Positions 15,471 to 23,068 are shown, numbered from the stretch's first letter. The stretch is DNA of 24,129 bases from CAZHAC01 sp964383855 (GCA_964383855.1 CAYLIP010000043.1:1-24129), one strand, 5' to 3'. Notes: generated by a model from the letters alone, not told the origin. Program-made: numbers and translations.

Positions 15471-15516
15471 GGGGCGCCGAAGGCGAGCAGAAAAACCTTA
15501 GGGGCGCCGAAGGCGA
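15471..15516. repeat. Pair of 16-bp direct repeats
   Basis: GGGGCGCCGAAGGCGA occurs at 15471-15486 and again at 15501-15516, a period of 30 bases, separated by an A-rich stretch (AGAAAAACCTTA). It directly follows the hairpin repeat and may belong to the same repeat element. The rest of 15421-15518 shows no gene. Confidence 0.7.
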
Positions 15517-15518
15517 AG

Positions 15519-15839
15519 CTAGGCCGGCTCCGCCGGCCGCGGCGCCCCCCGCGCCGACCGCGGCTTCATCGAGGGATCCGCCCGCGACCGCCCGAGCAGC
15601 GCATCCCAATCCGCGCGCGGCCCGGGCTCCTCAGCCCGCGGCCGGGAGCGCCGAGCGGGTCGCGGCGCGCGAGCCTTCTTCTCCATGGTGCCCGCGCATC
15701 CTACCTCCCCCCGACCGCCACCGGTAGTGCCTGACGGACCTTCCCCGGAGCCCCGATCGGCCCGGGGAGCGCCCCACGACTCCTCGGGCATCCGCCCCTC
15801 GTCGTCGAGCAGGTGCAGGTAGCAGACCGGGTCGCCCAC
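15519..15839 (-). CDS. Small hypothetical protein downstream of the Y-family polymerase
   Basis: Product of 106 residues from the GTG at 15839-15837, 10 bases after the polymerase stop and likely in the same mRNA. AGGGGTAGGAT lies upstream as a possible RBS. The first 20 residues (MGDPVCYLHLLDDEGRMPEE) look like a real protein start. The remainder is Arg/Pro/Ala-rich low-complexity sequence (KKARAPRPARRSRPRAEEP) that may be disordered or nucleic-acid binding. I recognise no family. The low-complexity tail lowers confidence, and the true gene could end or be read differently. Confidence 0.5.
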   Translation of the reverse strand: MGDPVCYLHLLDDEGRMPEESWGAPRADRGSGEGPSGTTGGGRGEVGCAGTMEKKARAPRPARRSRPRAEEPGPRADWDALLGRSRADPSMKPRSARGAPRPAEPA

Positions 15840-15849
15840 GGCACCGATC

Positions 15850-17157
15850 CTACCCCTGCCGCGGAGCGTCGTCGGGGTGGCCCGTGTTGCCGAAGGCGAT
15901 GCGGTCGCGGACCACCGGAGCCCGCCCGAGCAGGCGTGCCCGCTGCACCGCGTCCTCGCCGAAACGGTCGCGGATGGCGTCGAGCGCCTTCTCCAGCCGC
16001 TGGTCGCGGCGCGGCTCGCCGCCCTCGAAGAGATCGAGCTGCCCGCTCTCGGCGTCGGTGAGCCCGCTCAGGCCCACGCCCAGCGTGCCCACGTCGCGGC
16101 CGTGCTCCCGCGCCGCCATCAAAGGGAGGGCGGCCGCGTAGATCTCATCACCGGTGGCGATCGCGTGGGGCAGCGTCACCTGGCGGGAGAAGTGTCCCGC
16201 CTCGGGCCGGTAGACCACGCTCACACTCACCACCCGGCCGCGGCGCCCACCCGCCCGGAGCCGCCGCCCGACCATGTCGCAGAGCCGCATCAAAAGCTCC
16301 TCGAGCTCGGATTGCGAGCTGGTCGCCCGGGCCAGCACGTGCGAATGGCTGTAGCTCTTGCGGGCGCCGGCCTCAAAGCCGTGCACCTCGAAGCCGCGCA
16401 GCCGCTTCAGCCACCAGCCGGCGACCTCGGTGCTCATGCCCGCCCGGCGCAGCCGCTCGGGGGTGGCGCACAGGAAGTCGAGCGGCGTCTGCACGCCGGC
16501 GAGCTGCAGCCGCCGCGCGCTCGCCTCGGCGATGCCCGAGAGGTCGGTCACCTGCAGCCGCTCGAAGACCGGGACCAGGTTCGTGTGATCGATCCGCTGG
16601 AGGCCGTCGCGCTTGTCCAGGTTGGACGCCTGCTTGGCCATCCAGATCGAGGTCGAGATCCCGATCGAGCAGGTCACGCATTCGCCGACCTCCTCCCGCA
16701 GCTGCCGCTTGATGGCGCGGCCCACGCCCTCCGCGCCGAGGCGCGCCAGGCCGGGCGTTCCGGCGAGCCCGGCCGAAGCCTCGTCGATCGACATCCGCCG
16801 CACCTCGGGCGTGTGGCGCTCCAGGATGGCCATCAGCTGGTCTGAGACCTGGCGGTAGCGCGGCGGGTTGGGCTCGAGCACGATCAGCCGCGGGTAGATC
16901 GCCCTCGCCTCGAACACCCTCATCCCGGTCTTGATCCCCAGATCGCGGGCCTCCCGGGAGGAGGAGACGATGGTGGCCGCGCCGGTCGCGTAGGCGGCGA
17001 TCGCCAGCGGCCGGCCGCGCAGCCCTGGGTCGTGCTGCTGCTCGATCGAGGCGAAGGCGCAGTTGAGGTCGACCACCATCGTGGCCGGCTCGGCCGTGTT
17101 GAGCTCGAGGTCTTCGACGCGCACCTCGCCCGCCACCGCGACCGAATGGTCGCACAT
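15850..17157 (-). CDS. Divergent Y-family (DinB/UmuC-like) translesion DNA polymerase
   Basis: Product of 435 residues. Catalytic carboxylates are retained: D30 in MVVDLNCAFASIEQQ and D125-E126 in RMSIDEAS. The finger region ATIVSSSREARDLGIKTGMRVFEAR and palm CSIGIS...MAKQASNLDKRDG fit the family. The little-finger domain follows, and GQLDLF near the C-terminus matches a QLxLF beta-clamp-binding peptide. It departs from typical DinB: DxNCAF instead of DxDCFF, and Arg where the finger motif normally has Tyr (SYEAR). The start at 17157 gives 26 residues before the first motif; a later start is possible. An SOS box lies 13 bases upstream. Error-prone bypass synthesis after DNA damage is the expected role. 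Confidence 0.9.
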   Translation of the reverse strand: MCDHSVAVAGEVRVEDLELNTAEPATMVVDLNCAFASIEQQHDPGLRGRPLAIAAYATGAATIVSSSREARDLGIKTGMRVFEARAIYPRLIVLEPNPPRYRQVSDQLMAILERHTPEVRRMSIDEASAGLAGTPGLARLGAEGVGRAIKRQLREEVGECVTCSIGISTSIWMAKQASNLDKRDGLQRIDHTNLVPVFERLQVTDLSGIAEASARRLQLAGVQTPLDFLCATPERLRRAGMSTEVAGWWLKRLRGFEVHGFEAGARKSYSHSHVLARATSSQSELEELLMRLCDMVGRRLRAGGRRGRVVSVSVVYRPEAGHFSRQVTLPHAIATGDEIYAAALPLMAAREHGRDVGTLGVGLSGLTDAESGQLDLFEGGEPRRDQRLEKALDAIRDRFGEDAVQRARLLGRAPVVRDRIAFGNTGHPDDAPRQG

Positions 17158-17169
17158 CTCAGCCCACCG

Positions 17170-17183
17170 CGAACAGGCGTTCG
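17170..17183. promoter_or_regulatory. LexA/DinR-type SOS box
   Basis: CGAACAGGCGTTCG is a perfect 5-bp inverted repeat with a 4-base spacer and fits the Gram-positive SOS consensus (CGAAC-N4-GTTCG type). It lies 13 bases before the polymerase start and just upstream of the -10-like element of the divergent membrane-protein gene, so LexA could repress both. Confidence 0.8.
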
Positions 17184-17211
17184 GCGAGCCCTCTGGATAC
17201 TGTTTAGCCCA

Positions 17212-18444
17212 GTGCCGAGCAGCCCCGCAGCCGACGCCCCCGTGAGCAGCCGGCCGGGATGGTCAGCCGGATTGCCGAGCGCATTGGGACATCCGCTTGC
17301 GGTCGCGCTCGTGGTCCTCGGCGCCTACGCCCTGTGGACGGCGGTCTGGCTCCACTCGGGCCACCACGTCAGCGAGCTGCCGCACATCGGCGATCAGTTC
17401 CTGCGCGCGAGCCAGGCGAGCCCGGCCATCTCGAGCGCATCCGTGGCCGTCATCCACGGCGCCGGATACGACGGCGAGTTCTTCTACTTCATCGCCGTGG
17501 ACCCGGCCCGCGCCTACCGCTACATCGACTCGCCGAGCTACCGCTACGCGCGGATCCTCTATCCCATGGCCGCCCGCGCGCTGGCCCTCGGCCGTCCGGC
17601 GCTGGTGCCCGCGGCCATGCTCGCGCTCAACCTGCTCGCCGTCGCCGGCGGCACCCTGGCCCTCGCCGCCTGGTCCCGCCTGCGCGGGCTGTCGGCCTGG
17701 TATGCGGCGGTCTACGGGTTCGCCTGCGGGCAGCTGATATCGATCGAGTACAGCCTCTCTGACGCGGCCGCGTACGCGCTGGCCGCGTTGGGCGTCTACG
17801 TCTGGGAGCGGAGCCCGCGCCACCGGTTCCTGGCGGCCGGAACCGTGTTCGGGCTGGCCGCCCTGACGCGTGAGGTGACGCTCCTGTTTCCGCTTGCGCA
17901 CCTGGCGGCCGAACTGTGGAGCGCCTGGCGAGCCCGAGGCTGGAGCCCTTCGCTCGCCGGGCGGCTGGCAGCGTTCGGACTTCTGTCAATGGGCCCCTTC
18001 GCCGTTTGGAAGCTTGCGCTGTGGGCCTGGGTCGGCCGGACCGAAGAGCCGCTCGGCTACCACTTCACGCTGCTGCCGCTGGGCGGCGTGGCGCACTGGG
18101 TCAGACAGGGCATCGACGCCCAGCAGGCGCCCGAGATGGGCGCCGTCGTCGTGCCGGGGCTGATCGCGCTCGGCGCCGGCATCTGGGCCCTGGTCCGGGG
18201 CCTGCGGGAGGCGGCGGTCGTGCTGCTCGTCGTCAGCTGTCTCGGGCTGCTCGTCTTCTCGGAGAGGCACGAATACGAATCGATCGTCGGGTCGGGGCGC
18301 ATCGCCCTGGGCATGATCCTGGCCGCCACCCTGGTCCTGCCCGGGTTCCGAGCCGCCCGCCTGGGCACGGCGTGGTTCTGGCTCTGCGCGGGCATGTGGC
18401 TGTCACTCACCCCGAGCATGCTCCTGACCCGCCACCTGATCTAA
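17212..18444 (+). CDS. Multi-pass membrane protein, GT-C-like
   Basis: Product of 410 residues from GTG 17212 (GTG 17242 is an alternative). TACTGT (17198-17203) ends 8 bases before the first GTG, fitting a leaderless mRNA; there is no SD. About 9-10 hydrophobic segments are visible. An early extracytoplasmic stretch contains GAGYDGEFFYFIAVDP followed by YRYARILYPMAARALALG. A short acidic/aromatic motif after TM1 followed by RYxRILYP resembles polytopic GT-C-like proteins that use lipid-linked sugars, but no activity can be claimed. It is divergent from the SOS-controlled polymerase. The first ~20 residues are Ser/Ala/Pro-rich. Confidence 0.75.
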   Translation: MPSSPAADAPVSSRPGWSAGLPSALGHPLAVALVVLGAYALWTAVWLHSGHHVSELPHIGDQFLRASQASPAISSASVAVIHGAGYDGEFFYFIAVDPARAYRYIDSPSYRYARILYPMAARALALGRPALVPAAMLALNLLAVAGGTLALAAWSRLRGLSAWYAAVYGFACGQLISIEYSLSDAAAYALAALGVYVWERSPRHRFLAAGTVFGLAALTREVTLLFPLAHLAAELWSAWRARGWSPSLAGRLAAFGLLSMGPFAVWKLALWAWVGRTEEPLGYHFTLLPLGGVAHWVRQGIDAQQAPEMGAVVVPGLIALGAGIWALVRGLREAAVVLLVVSCLGLLVFSERHEYESIVGSGRIALGMILAATLVLPGFRAARLGTAWFWLCAGMWLSLTPSMLLTRHLI

Positions 18445-18520
18445 GCCCGGATTGACGCGATCCCCCTGGAGCGCATTAAATGCGCCTGTCCGAGTTATCG
18501 AAGCGGAGGGCGGTTGACCA

Positions 18521-18841
18521 ATGGTGAAGCACCGGCTCTACAACAGCATCGCCCTGGGCAAGGCGCGCGACGCCCTGCAGTGGGCGAAGGAACTGGACGA
18601 GACGTGCCGCCGCGAGGTCGAAGGCCATCCCGGCTTCCGGGTCTGGCTGCCGGTCACCGGCGAGATGAACGTCCTGATCCTGGAGAGCGAATACCGGGAC
18701 ATGGCCGAATTCGCTCGGCTCGATCGAGCCTTCAGCACCAATTCGAACGTGATGGACAGGTTCCGGTCCGGCGTGGACCTGCTGGAGCCGGGTTCGCGGC
18801 CCGAGGTCGTCCTCGAGGAAAGCGCCTTCGATCTCGCCTGA
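18521..18841 (+). CDS. Small hypothetical protein, possible dimeric alpha/beta-barrel
   Basis: Soluble protein of 106 residues with GGAGGG (18505-18510) 10 bases before the ATG. The pattern KHRLYNSIALGKARDALQWAKELDETCRR, then a central strand FRVWLPVTGEMNVLILESEYRDMAEFARLDRAF, recalls ferredoxin-like dimeric alpha/beta-barrel (ABM/NIPSNAP-like) proteins. There, an 'E-x-E-Y-x-S/D-x-x-E-F' segment follows the second strand. This is a fold guess only; no active-site residues can be named. It is 76 bases after the membrane-protein gene and convergent with the acyl-CoA synthetase. Confidence 0.75.
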   Translation: MVKHRLYNSIALGKARDALQWAKELDETCRREVEGHPGFRVWLPVTGEMNVLILESEYRDMAEFARLDRAFSTNSNVMDRFRSGVDLLEPGSRPEVVLEESAFDLA

Positions 18842-18848
18842 GGCTGCC

Positions 18849-18880
18849 CTGGCCGGCGCGCGCAGGCCGGCGCCGGTCAG
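18849..18880. terminator. Hairpin between convergent genes
   Basis: An 11-pair stem CTGGCCGGCGC / GCGCCGGTCAG, with one G-T wobble and a 10-base loop, lies between the convergent stops. It overlaps the stop codon of the acyl-CoA synthetase. It is a probable bidirectional terminator without a T-tract. Confidence 0.5.
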
Positions 18881-20724
18881 CCCCCCCCGTACATGTCCTC
18901 GATCTGCCCCGCGTACTTCTTCAGCACCACGCGCCGCTTCAGCTTGAGGGTCGGGGTCAGCTCCTCCGACTCCGCCGACCACTCGGTGGGCAGCAGGCGG
19001 AAGCGCTTGATCTGCTCGGCGTGCGAGAGGTGACGGTTCACCTCCTCGACCGCCCGCCCGATCTCCTCGAGCACGGCCGGGTGGCCGGCCAGCTCGGCCG
19101 GGGAGCGGGCCTCGATGCCGCGCGCCGCCGCCCAGCCGGTCGCCGTCTGCCCGTCGAGGACGAGCAGGGCCGTGAGGTACTGGCGGCTGTCGCCGACCAC
19201 GCAGGCGAACCCGATCAGCGGTTTCTCGAGCAGCAGGCTCTCGATGTTGGCGGGCGAGATGTTCTTGCCATAGGAGGTGACGATCAGCTCCTTCTTGCGG
19301 TCGATGATCCGCAGGTTGCCCTGGGCGTCGAGCTCGCCGACGTCGCCCGTGTGCATCCACCCCTCGGAGTCGATCGCGGCCGCCGTCTGCTCGGGCTCGC
19401 GGTAGTAGCCCTGCATGACGTTTCCGCCGCGGGCCAGCACCTCGCCGTCCTCGGCCAGCCGCAGCTCGGTGCCCGGGTAGGCGACGCCGACGGTGCCCAG
19501 CTTGATTGATCCCTGGGGCGTCGCCGTGTGCGGTCCGGTCAGCTCGCTCATCCCCCAGACCTCGGTCAGCGGCAGCCCGATGGCGGCGTAGAAGGCGAGC
19601 ACGTCGAGCGGGATCGGCGCCGTGCTGGTGACCGCGATCTCGCACTGGTCGAGCCCGAGCTTGGCCCTCAGCGCCTGCTGGACGGGCGCGATCTGCGCCC
19701 GCGCCGCCTCCAGCTCGGGCGGCGGCTGCTCGCCGCGCTGCTCGAACTCGACCAGCCGGCGGCCCGTCTCGATCGCCCTCAGGACCATGTCGCGGCGGGC
19801 GGCGTCCGGCTCCGCCATCAGCCCGGCCATGATCGCGGCCTTGAACTTCTCCCACAGTCGCGGTACGCCCACGAAGAACTGCGGCTTCGTCTCCACCATG
19901 GCCTGGGGCAGCTGGGCCAGGTCGGGCACGTAGCTCACGATGCCGCCCAGGTAGAGGCCGCCGTAGTAGTGGCTGCTGAAGCGCTCGGCGATGTGGGCCA
20001 GCGGCAGGTACGAGAGGTAGCGCTTGCCCTCGCCGATCTGGAGCATCCGCCGGCTCGACTCGCAGGTCCAGACCACGTTGTTGTGGCTGTACATGACGCC
20101 CTTGGGCGGCCCGGTGGTGCCCGAGGTGTAGATCAGGTTGGCAAGGTCCTCCGGCTTGACCGCCCGCCAGGAGCGCTCGAAGGCGCCCGGGTCGCTCTCG
20201 GCGGCGGCGCGGCCCTCGGCCATGAGCGCGTCCCAGGCCACCGTGCCCGCGGCATCTCCCCGCAACAGGACCACCGTCTTCAGGCTCGGCACCTGCTCGC
20301 GGATGGCCTCGATGCGCTCCAGGAAGCCGGTGTCCTCCACGAACACGACCGAGGCCGAGCAGTGGTTGGCGATGTAGGCGATCTGCTCGGGCGCGAGCGT
20401 GTTGTAGACGCTCACCGAGGCGCCTCCGGCGTGGACGATCGCCAGGTCGGCGATCACGTGCTCGGGCACGTTGCGGGCCAGGATCAGGCCGAACTGGCCG
20501 GGGCCGAAGCCGCGGCCGAGCAGGGCGAGCGTGAGGTGGTGCACCCGCTCCTGGTACCCGCTCCAGGTGATGGCACGCCAGCCGTCCGCCTCCCGCCGGC
20601 GCAGGGCCTCCTGGTCGCCGCGGGCCGCCGCGGTGTCCGCGAAGAGGGTGCAGATCGTCTTGCCGGCCACGGCCCGGTCGATCTCGGCGCGCTCGGCGGC
20701 GGGGTTGCGGGTAGCTACAGCCAT
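18877..20724 (-). CDS. Long-chain acyl-CoA synthetase (AMP-forming, FadD15-like)
   Basis: Activates fatty acids to acyl-CoA via acyl-AMP; 615 residues, normal for long-chain bacterial synthetases. Signatures: P-loop-like YTSGTTGPPKGVMYSH near residue 200, YLPLAHIAERF, the A5-type WGMSELTG, GWMHTGDVGELD near 456, and the hinge/A8 region RIIDRKKELIVTSYGKNISP. The start is the ATG at 20724 because GGGAGGAG lies just upstream; an ATG 24 bases earlier would overlap that RBS. A TATAAA box (20758-20753, minus strand) could be its -10. It is divergent from a TasA-like gene. Chain-length preference cannot be read from sequence. Confidence 0.93.
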   Translation of the reverse strand: MAVATRNPAAERAEIDRAVAGKTICTLFADTAAARGDQEALRRREADGWRAITWSGYQERVHHLTLALLGRGFGPGQFGLILARNVPEHVIADLAIVHAGGASVSVYNTLAPEQIAYIANHCSASVVFVEDTGFLERIEAIREQVPSLKTVVLLRGDAAGTVAWDALMAEGRAAAESDPGAFERSWRAVKPEDLANLIYTSGTTGPPKGVMYSHNNVVWTCESSRRMLQIGEGKRYLSYLPLAHIAERFSSHYYGGLYLGGIVSYVPDLAQLPQAMVETKPQFFVGVPRLWEKFKAAIMAGLMAEPDAARRDMVLRAIETGRRLVEFEQRGEQPPPELEAARAQIAPVQQALRAKLGLDQCEIAVTSTAPIPLDVLAFYAAIGLPLTEVWGMSELTGPHTATPQGSIKLGTVGVAYPGTELRLAEDGEVLARGGNVMQGYYREPEQTAAAIDSEGWMHTGDVGELDAQGNLRIIDRKKELIVTSYGKNISPANIESLLLEKPLIGFACVVGDSRQYLTALLVLDGQTATGWAAARGIEARSPAELAGHPAVLEEIGRAVEEVNRHLSHAEQIKRFRLLPTEWSAESEELTPTLKLKRRVVLKKYAGQIEDMYGGG

Positions 20725-20752
20725 CTCACTCCTCCCGGTGATTTCCATGCGT

Positions 20753-20758
20753 TTTATA
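20753..20758 (-). promoter_or_regulatory. -10 element for the acyl-CoA synthetase gene
   Basis: TATAAA on the minus strand stands alone in a GC-rich 73-bp divergent intergenic region. It lies 28 bases upstream of the chosen ATG, leaving room for the GGGAGGAG RBS in the leader. No clear -35 is seen. Confidence 0.45.
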
Positions 20759-20797
20759 GGGCCCGGCGGCCGCCTGCATCAGCAAGATAGCCGCGAC

Positions 20798-21484
20798 ATG
20801 TATCGGTTCAAGCGAATCCTGATCCTGCTCCTGGTGGTAGGTGCCCTGGGCACGCTCGGTGCCGGCACGTTCGCCACCTTCACGGCTCAGACCACCAACC
20901 CCAACAACACCTTCACGACCGGCACCATCGTGCTCTCCCAGAAGGTCAACAGCAACACCACCTGCTACTCCACCCTCACCAGCAACACGGGTGGCAACGG
21001 CCAGGGCACCTTCACCAACGGCAACAGCAACCCGGCCTGCGACAGCGTCGCCTTCGCGACCCTGGCGGCTCCCGGCAGCGCCTCGAGCGCCAACTTCACG
21101 GTCCAGAACAACGGCAGCCTGGGCGCCAGCTCGCTGACGCTCCAGATGACCGGCTGCTCGACCAGCAACTCGGGCGCCTCCTACCACGGCAACGGCGACC
21201 TTTGCAGCGTGCTCGGCGTCTACGTCCAGGAGTACGACAGCACCTTCACCACCCCCAACGGCAAGTGCGCGCTGCCCGTCAATGGCGCCGCCAACTGCTC
21301 CACCGCCTCGACCACCAGCTTCGCCACCCTGGCCACCGCCCAGACCCTGTGGACCAGCGTGGCTGCCGGCCAGACCCACTACGTCAAGGTCGTGGTGGTC
21401 TTCCCCGACGGTGGCCCCGGCGCCGACAACGCCTACCAGGGCCGCGTGGCCACGTTCAACGCGACCTGGCAGCTGAACCAGTAA
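20798..21484 (+). CDS. Secreted TasA/CalY-like protein with SipW-class signal peptide (subunit 1)
   Basis: Product of 228 residues. MYRFKRILILLLVVGALGTLGAG is a signal peptide followed by TFATFTAQTTNPNNTFTTGTIVLS. That is the hallmark of SipW-cognate secreted proteins (A-x-F-x-A near the cleavage site, then N-x-F-x-T/A-G). The mature part is Ser/Thr/Asn/Gly-rich with six or more Cys. It carries beta-sandwich signatures: SSANFTVQNNGSLGASSLTLQMTGC, TLWTSVAAGQTHYVKVVVVFPD and ADNAYQGRVATFNATWQLNQ. Relatives such as TasA and camelysin form biofilm fibres or surface proteins. No strong SD is seen. A SipW-type peptidase is not present in the window. Family by motif; fibre role inferred. Confidence 0.82.
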   Translation: MYRFKRILILLLVVGALGTLGAGTFATFTAQTTNPNNTFTTGTIVLSQKVNSNTTCYSTLTSNTGGNGQGTFTNGNSNPACDSVAFATLAAPGSASSANFTVQNNGSLGASSLTLQMTGCSTSNSGASYHGNGDLCSVLGVYVQEYDSTFTTPNGKCALPVNGAANCSTASTTSFATLATAQTLWTSVAAGQTHYVKVVVVFPDGGPGADNAYQGRVATFNATWQLNQ

Positions 21485-21496
21485 CCAGCCTCGCCT

Positions 21497-21524
21497 CCTC
21501 CCCCCGAAACGCTCCGGGGGGAGG
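21497..21524 (+). terminator. GC hairpin after TasA-like gene 1
   Basis: A perfect 10-bp stem CCTCCCCCCG / CGGGGGGAGG with an 8-base loop begins 13 bases after the stop. There is no T-tract, so it may attenuate rather than fully stop read-through into the second TasA-like gene. Confidence 0.5.
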
Positions 21525-21631
21525 CTCCGCGGGGGCGCGACCCCGCCCTGACCCCGATCTGATCGCGACCTGAGATCCGGCCGAGGGCCGGAGGCGCCCG
21601 CCCTGACCCGGCCCCCGCCGACCCTTGGCCC

Positions 21632-22192
21632 GTGCTCCTCAAGGCCCTCAAGGCCCTGACCCCCTTGGCCGGCGCCGCCCTGCTCGCCCTGCACGCGACG
21701 GGAGCCATGGCGGGAAGCACGATCGGGCTCACCAATGAGAGCGGCTCCTCAGCCGGCTGCACCATCGCGGCGCGCGACGCCGCCTGCCCCACCCTCTTCA
21801 ACGAAACCTCCTCCCTCTCTCCAGGTGGTCCGGCCCAGGTCCGCCAGGTGCGCATCGCGTACTCTGGCGACCGGCCGGCCACCACGGTGGGACTCTTCGC
21901 CGATCGCTTCAGCTCGCGCAGCGCGATGAGCTCGGCCACCTGCCGGGCCGCCGACCCGGCCGGCATGCTCGACGTCACGATCACCGAGGGAGCCCGCACG
22001 CTCTACCGCGGCACCCTGGCCGGGCTGGCCGCCGAGCACGGTTCCGCCACTCAGCTCCTGTTGCTGCCCGGCCCCTGGACGAGCGGCTCGGCGCACAGCT
22101 ACCAGGTCGCGGTCGGGCTCGACCAGGCCGCGGGAAACGACTACATGGGCTGCCTGTCGGCCGTCGACTTGGTTTGGGTCGCCGCCCAGTAG
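21632..22192 (+). CDS. Secreted TasA/CalY-like protein (subunit 2)
   Basis: Product of 186 residues from the GTG at 21632. The signal peptide MLLKALKALTPLAGAALLALHATGAMA lacks the F-T-A motif of subunit 1. The mature protein shows the same fold signatures: QVRQVRIAYSGDRPATTVGLFADRF, then DVTITEGARTLYRGTLAGLA, GPWTSGSAHSYQVAVGLD and AGNDYMGCLSAVDLVWVAAQ. The terminal 'AGNxYxG...xxF/VxW' strand parallels subunit 1 (ADNAYQGRVATFNATW). Cysteines are at about 43, 52, 109 and 180. The gene lies 147 bases after subunit 1 on the same strand and overlaps rfbD tail-to-tail by 52 bases. It may be a minor or anchoring subunit of the same fibre (inference). Confidence 0.75.
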   Translation: MLLKALKALTPLAGAALLALHATGAMAGSTIGLTNESGSSAGCTIAARDAACPTLFNETSSLSPGGPAQVRQVRIAYSGDRPATTVGLFADRFSSRSAMSSATCRAADPAGMLDVTITEGARTLYRGTLAGLAAEHGSATQLLLLPGPWTSGSAHSYQVAVGLDQAAGNDYMGCLSAVDLVWVAAQ

Positions 22193-23007
22193 TCGCGCAG
22201 CCCCTCGCGCCAGGAGCGCATCGGGGCCGCCCTCGAGCTCACCAGGCAGCCCTGCCGCGGCCGCTCGGCGGCGGTCGGGAAGTCACGGCTGGCGGCCGCC
22301 GCCACCGGCACGTCGCCGAGGCCGGCCAGCCGGAGCGCCTCCACCGCGAAGTCACGCCACGTGCAGCAGTCGAGGGGCGCGAGGTGGATCAGGCCCCAGA
22401 GCTCGGGGTCGCGCAGCAGGCCGAGCACGGCCTCGGCCAGGTCGCGCGTGTAGGTCGGATTGATCCACTGGTCGGCGACCACCCGAACCGGCTCGCCCGA
22501 GCGCGCCCGCTCCACGATCCGCTGCGGGAACGACCCGCCCTTGATCGCGCTCCCCCGGCGTCCGAAGAGGGCGCCGGCGCGGATCACGAGGGCCGAGGGC
22601 AGCTCCTCCAGCACCCGCACCTCGCCCAGCCGCTTGGAGCCGGCGTAGGCGCCCAGCGGATGCGGCTCGTCGTCTTCCGAGTAGGGCCGCCGCGCGCGGC
22701 CGTCGAAGACGTAGTTGGTCGAGAAGTGGACGAGCCGCGCGCCCGAGGCGGCGCAGGCGCGCGCGAGCACGGCCGGCCCCTCGCCGTTGACGGCGGTGGC
22801 CACCTCCGGTTCGGACTCGGCCCGGTCGACGGCGTTGTAGGCCGCGCAGTTGAGCACCAGCTCGGGCCGCACCTCCTTGAAGGCCGCCGCGACCGCCACC
22901 TCGTCCTGCACGGCCAGCTCCTCGCGTCCGAGGGCTGCCGCCTCCGGGAGCAGCTCTGAGAAGTCGGATCCGAGCTGGCCGTGGGCGCCGGTGATGAGAA
23001 CCCTCAC
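22141..23007 (-). CDS. rfbD: dTDP-4-dehydrorhamnose reductase
   Basis: NAD(P)H-dependent last step of dTDP-L-rhamnose synthesis; 288 residues, the normal size. Extended-SDR signatures: GAHGQLG (7-13), NCAAYNAVDRAE, HFSTNYVFDG (S96/T97), and the catalytic Y121-x3-K125 in YAGSKRLGE. FDG..RRPYSEDDEPHPLGAY is typical of RmlD. The start is GTG at 23007 with AGGA about 9 bases upstream. The last 17 codons overlap the TasA-like gene on the other strand. No rfbA/B/C lies in the window. Rhamnose would go to cell-surface polysaccharide, in line with the other envelope genes here. Confidence 0.93.
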   Translation of the reverse strand: MRVLITGAHGQLGSDFSELLPEAAALGREELAVQDEVAVAAAFKEVRPELVLNCAAYNAVDRAESEPEVATAVNGEGPAVLARACAASGARLVHFSTNYVFDGRARRPYSEDDEPHPLGAYAGSKRLGEVRVLEELPSALVIRAGALFGRRGSAIKGGSFPQRIVERARSGEPVRVVADQWINPTYTRDLAEAVLGLLRDPELWGLIHLAPLDCCTWRDFAVEALRLAGLGDVPVAAAASRDFPTAAERPRQGCLVSSRAAPMRSWREGLRDYWAATQTKSTADRQPM

Positions 23008-23068
23008 TCAGCGAATCCTGAGCCACGGCCCATGGCGCCCGCAGGTGGGCCCGCCAGCATGCGCTCCA

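Noticed and set aside
15421..15518. Possible CRISPR array because of the 30-base period repeats
   Set aside because: Only two repeat units are present, the spacer is 14 bases, and no cas genes lie nearby.
21633..21660. Tandem AAGGCCCT repeats at the start of the second TasA-like gene
   Set aside because: They encode LLKALKAL in the signal peptide; ordinary codon reuse explains them.
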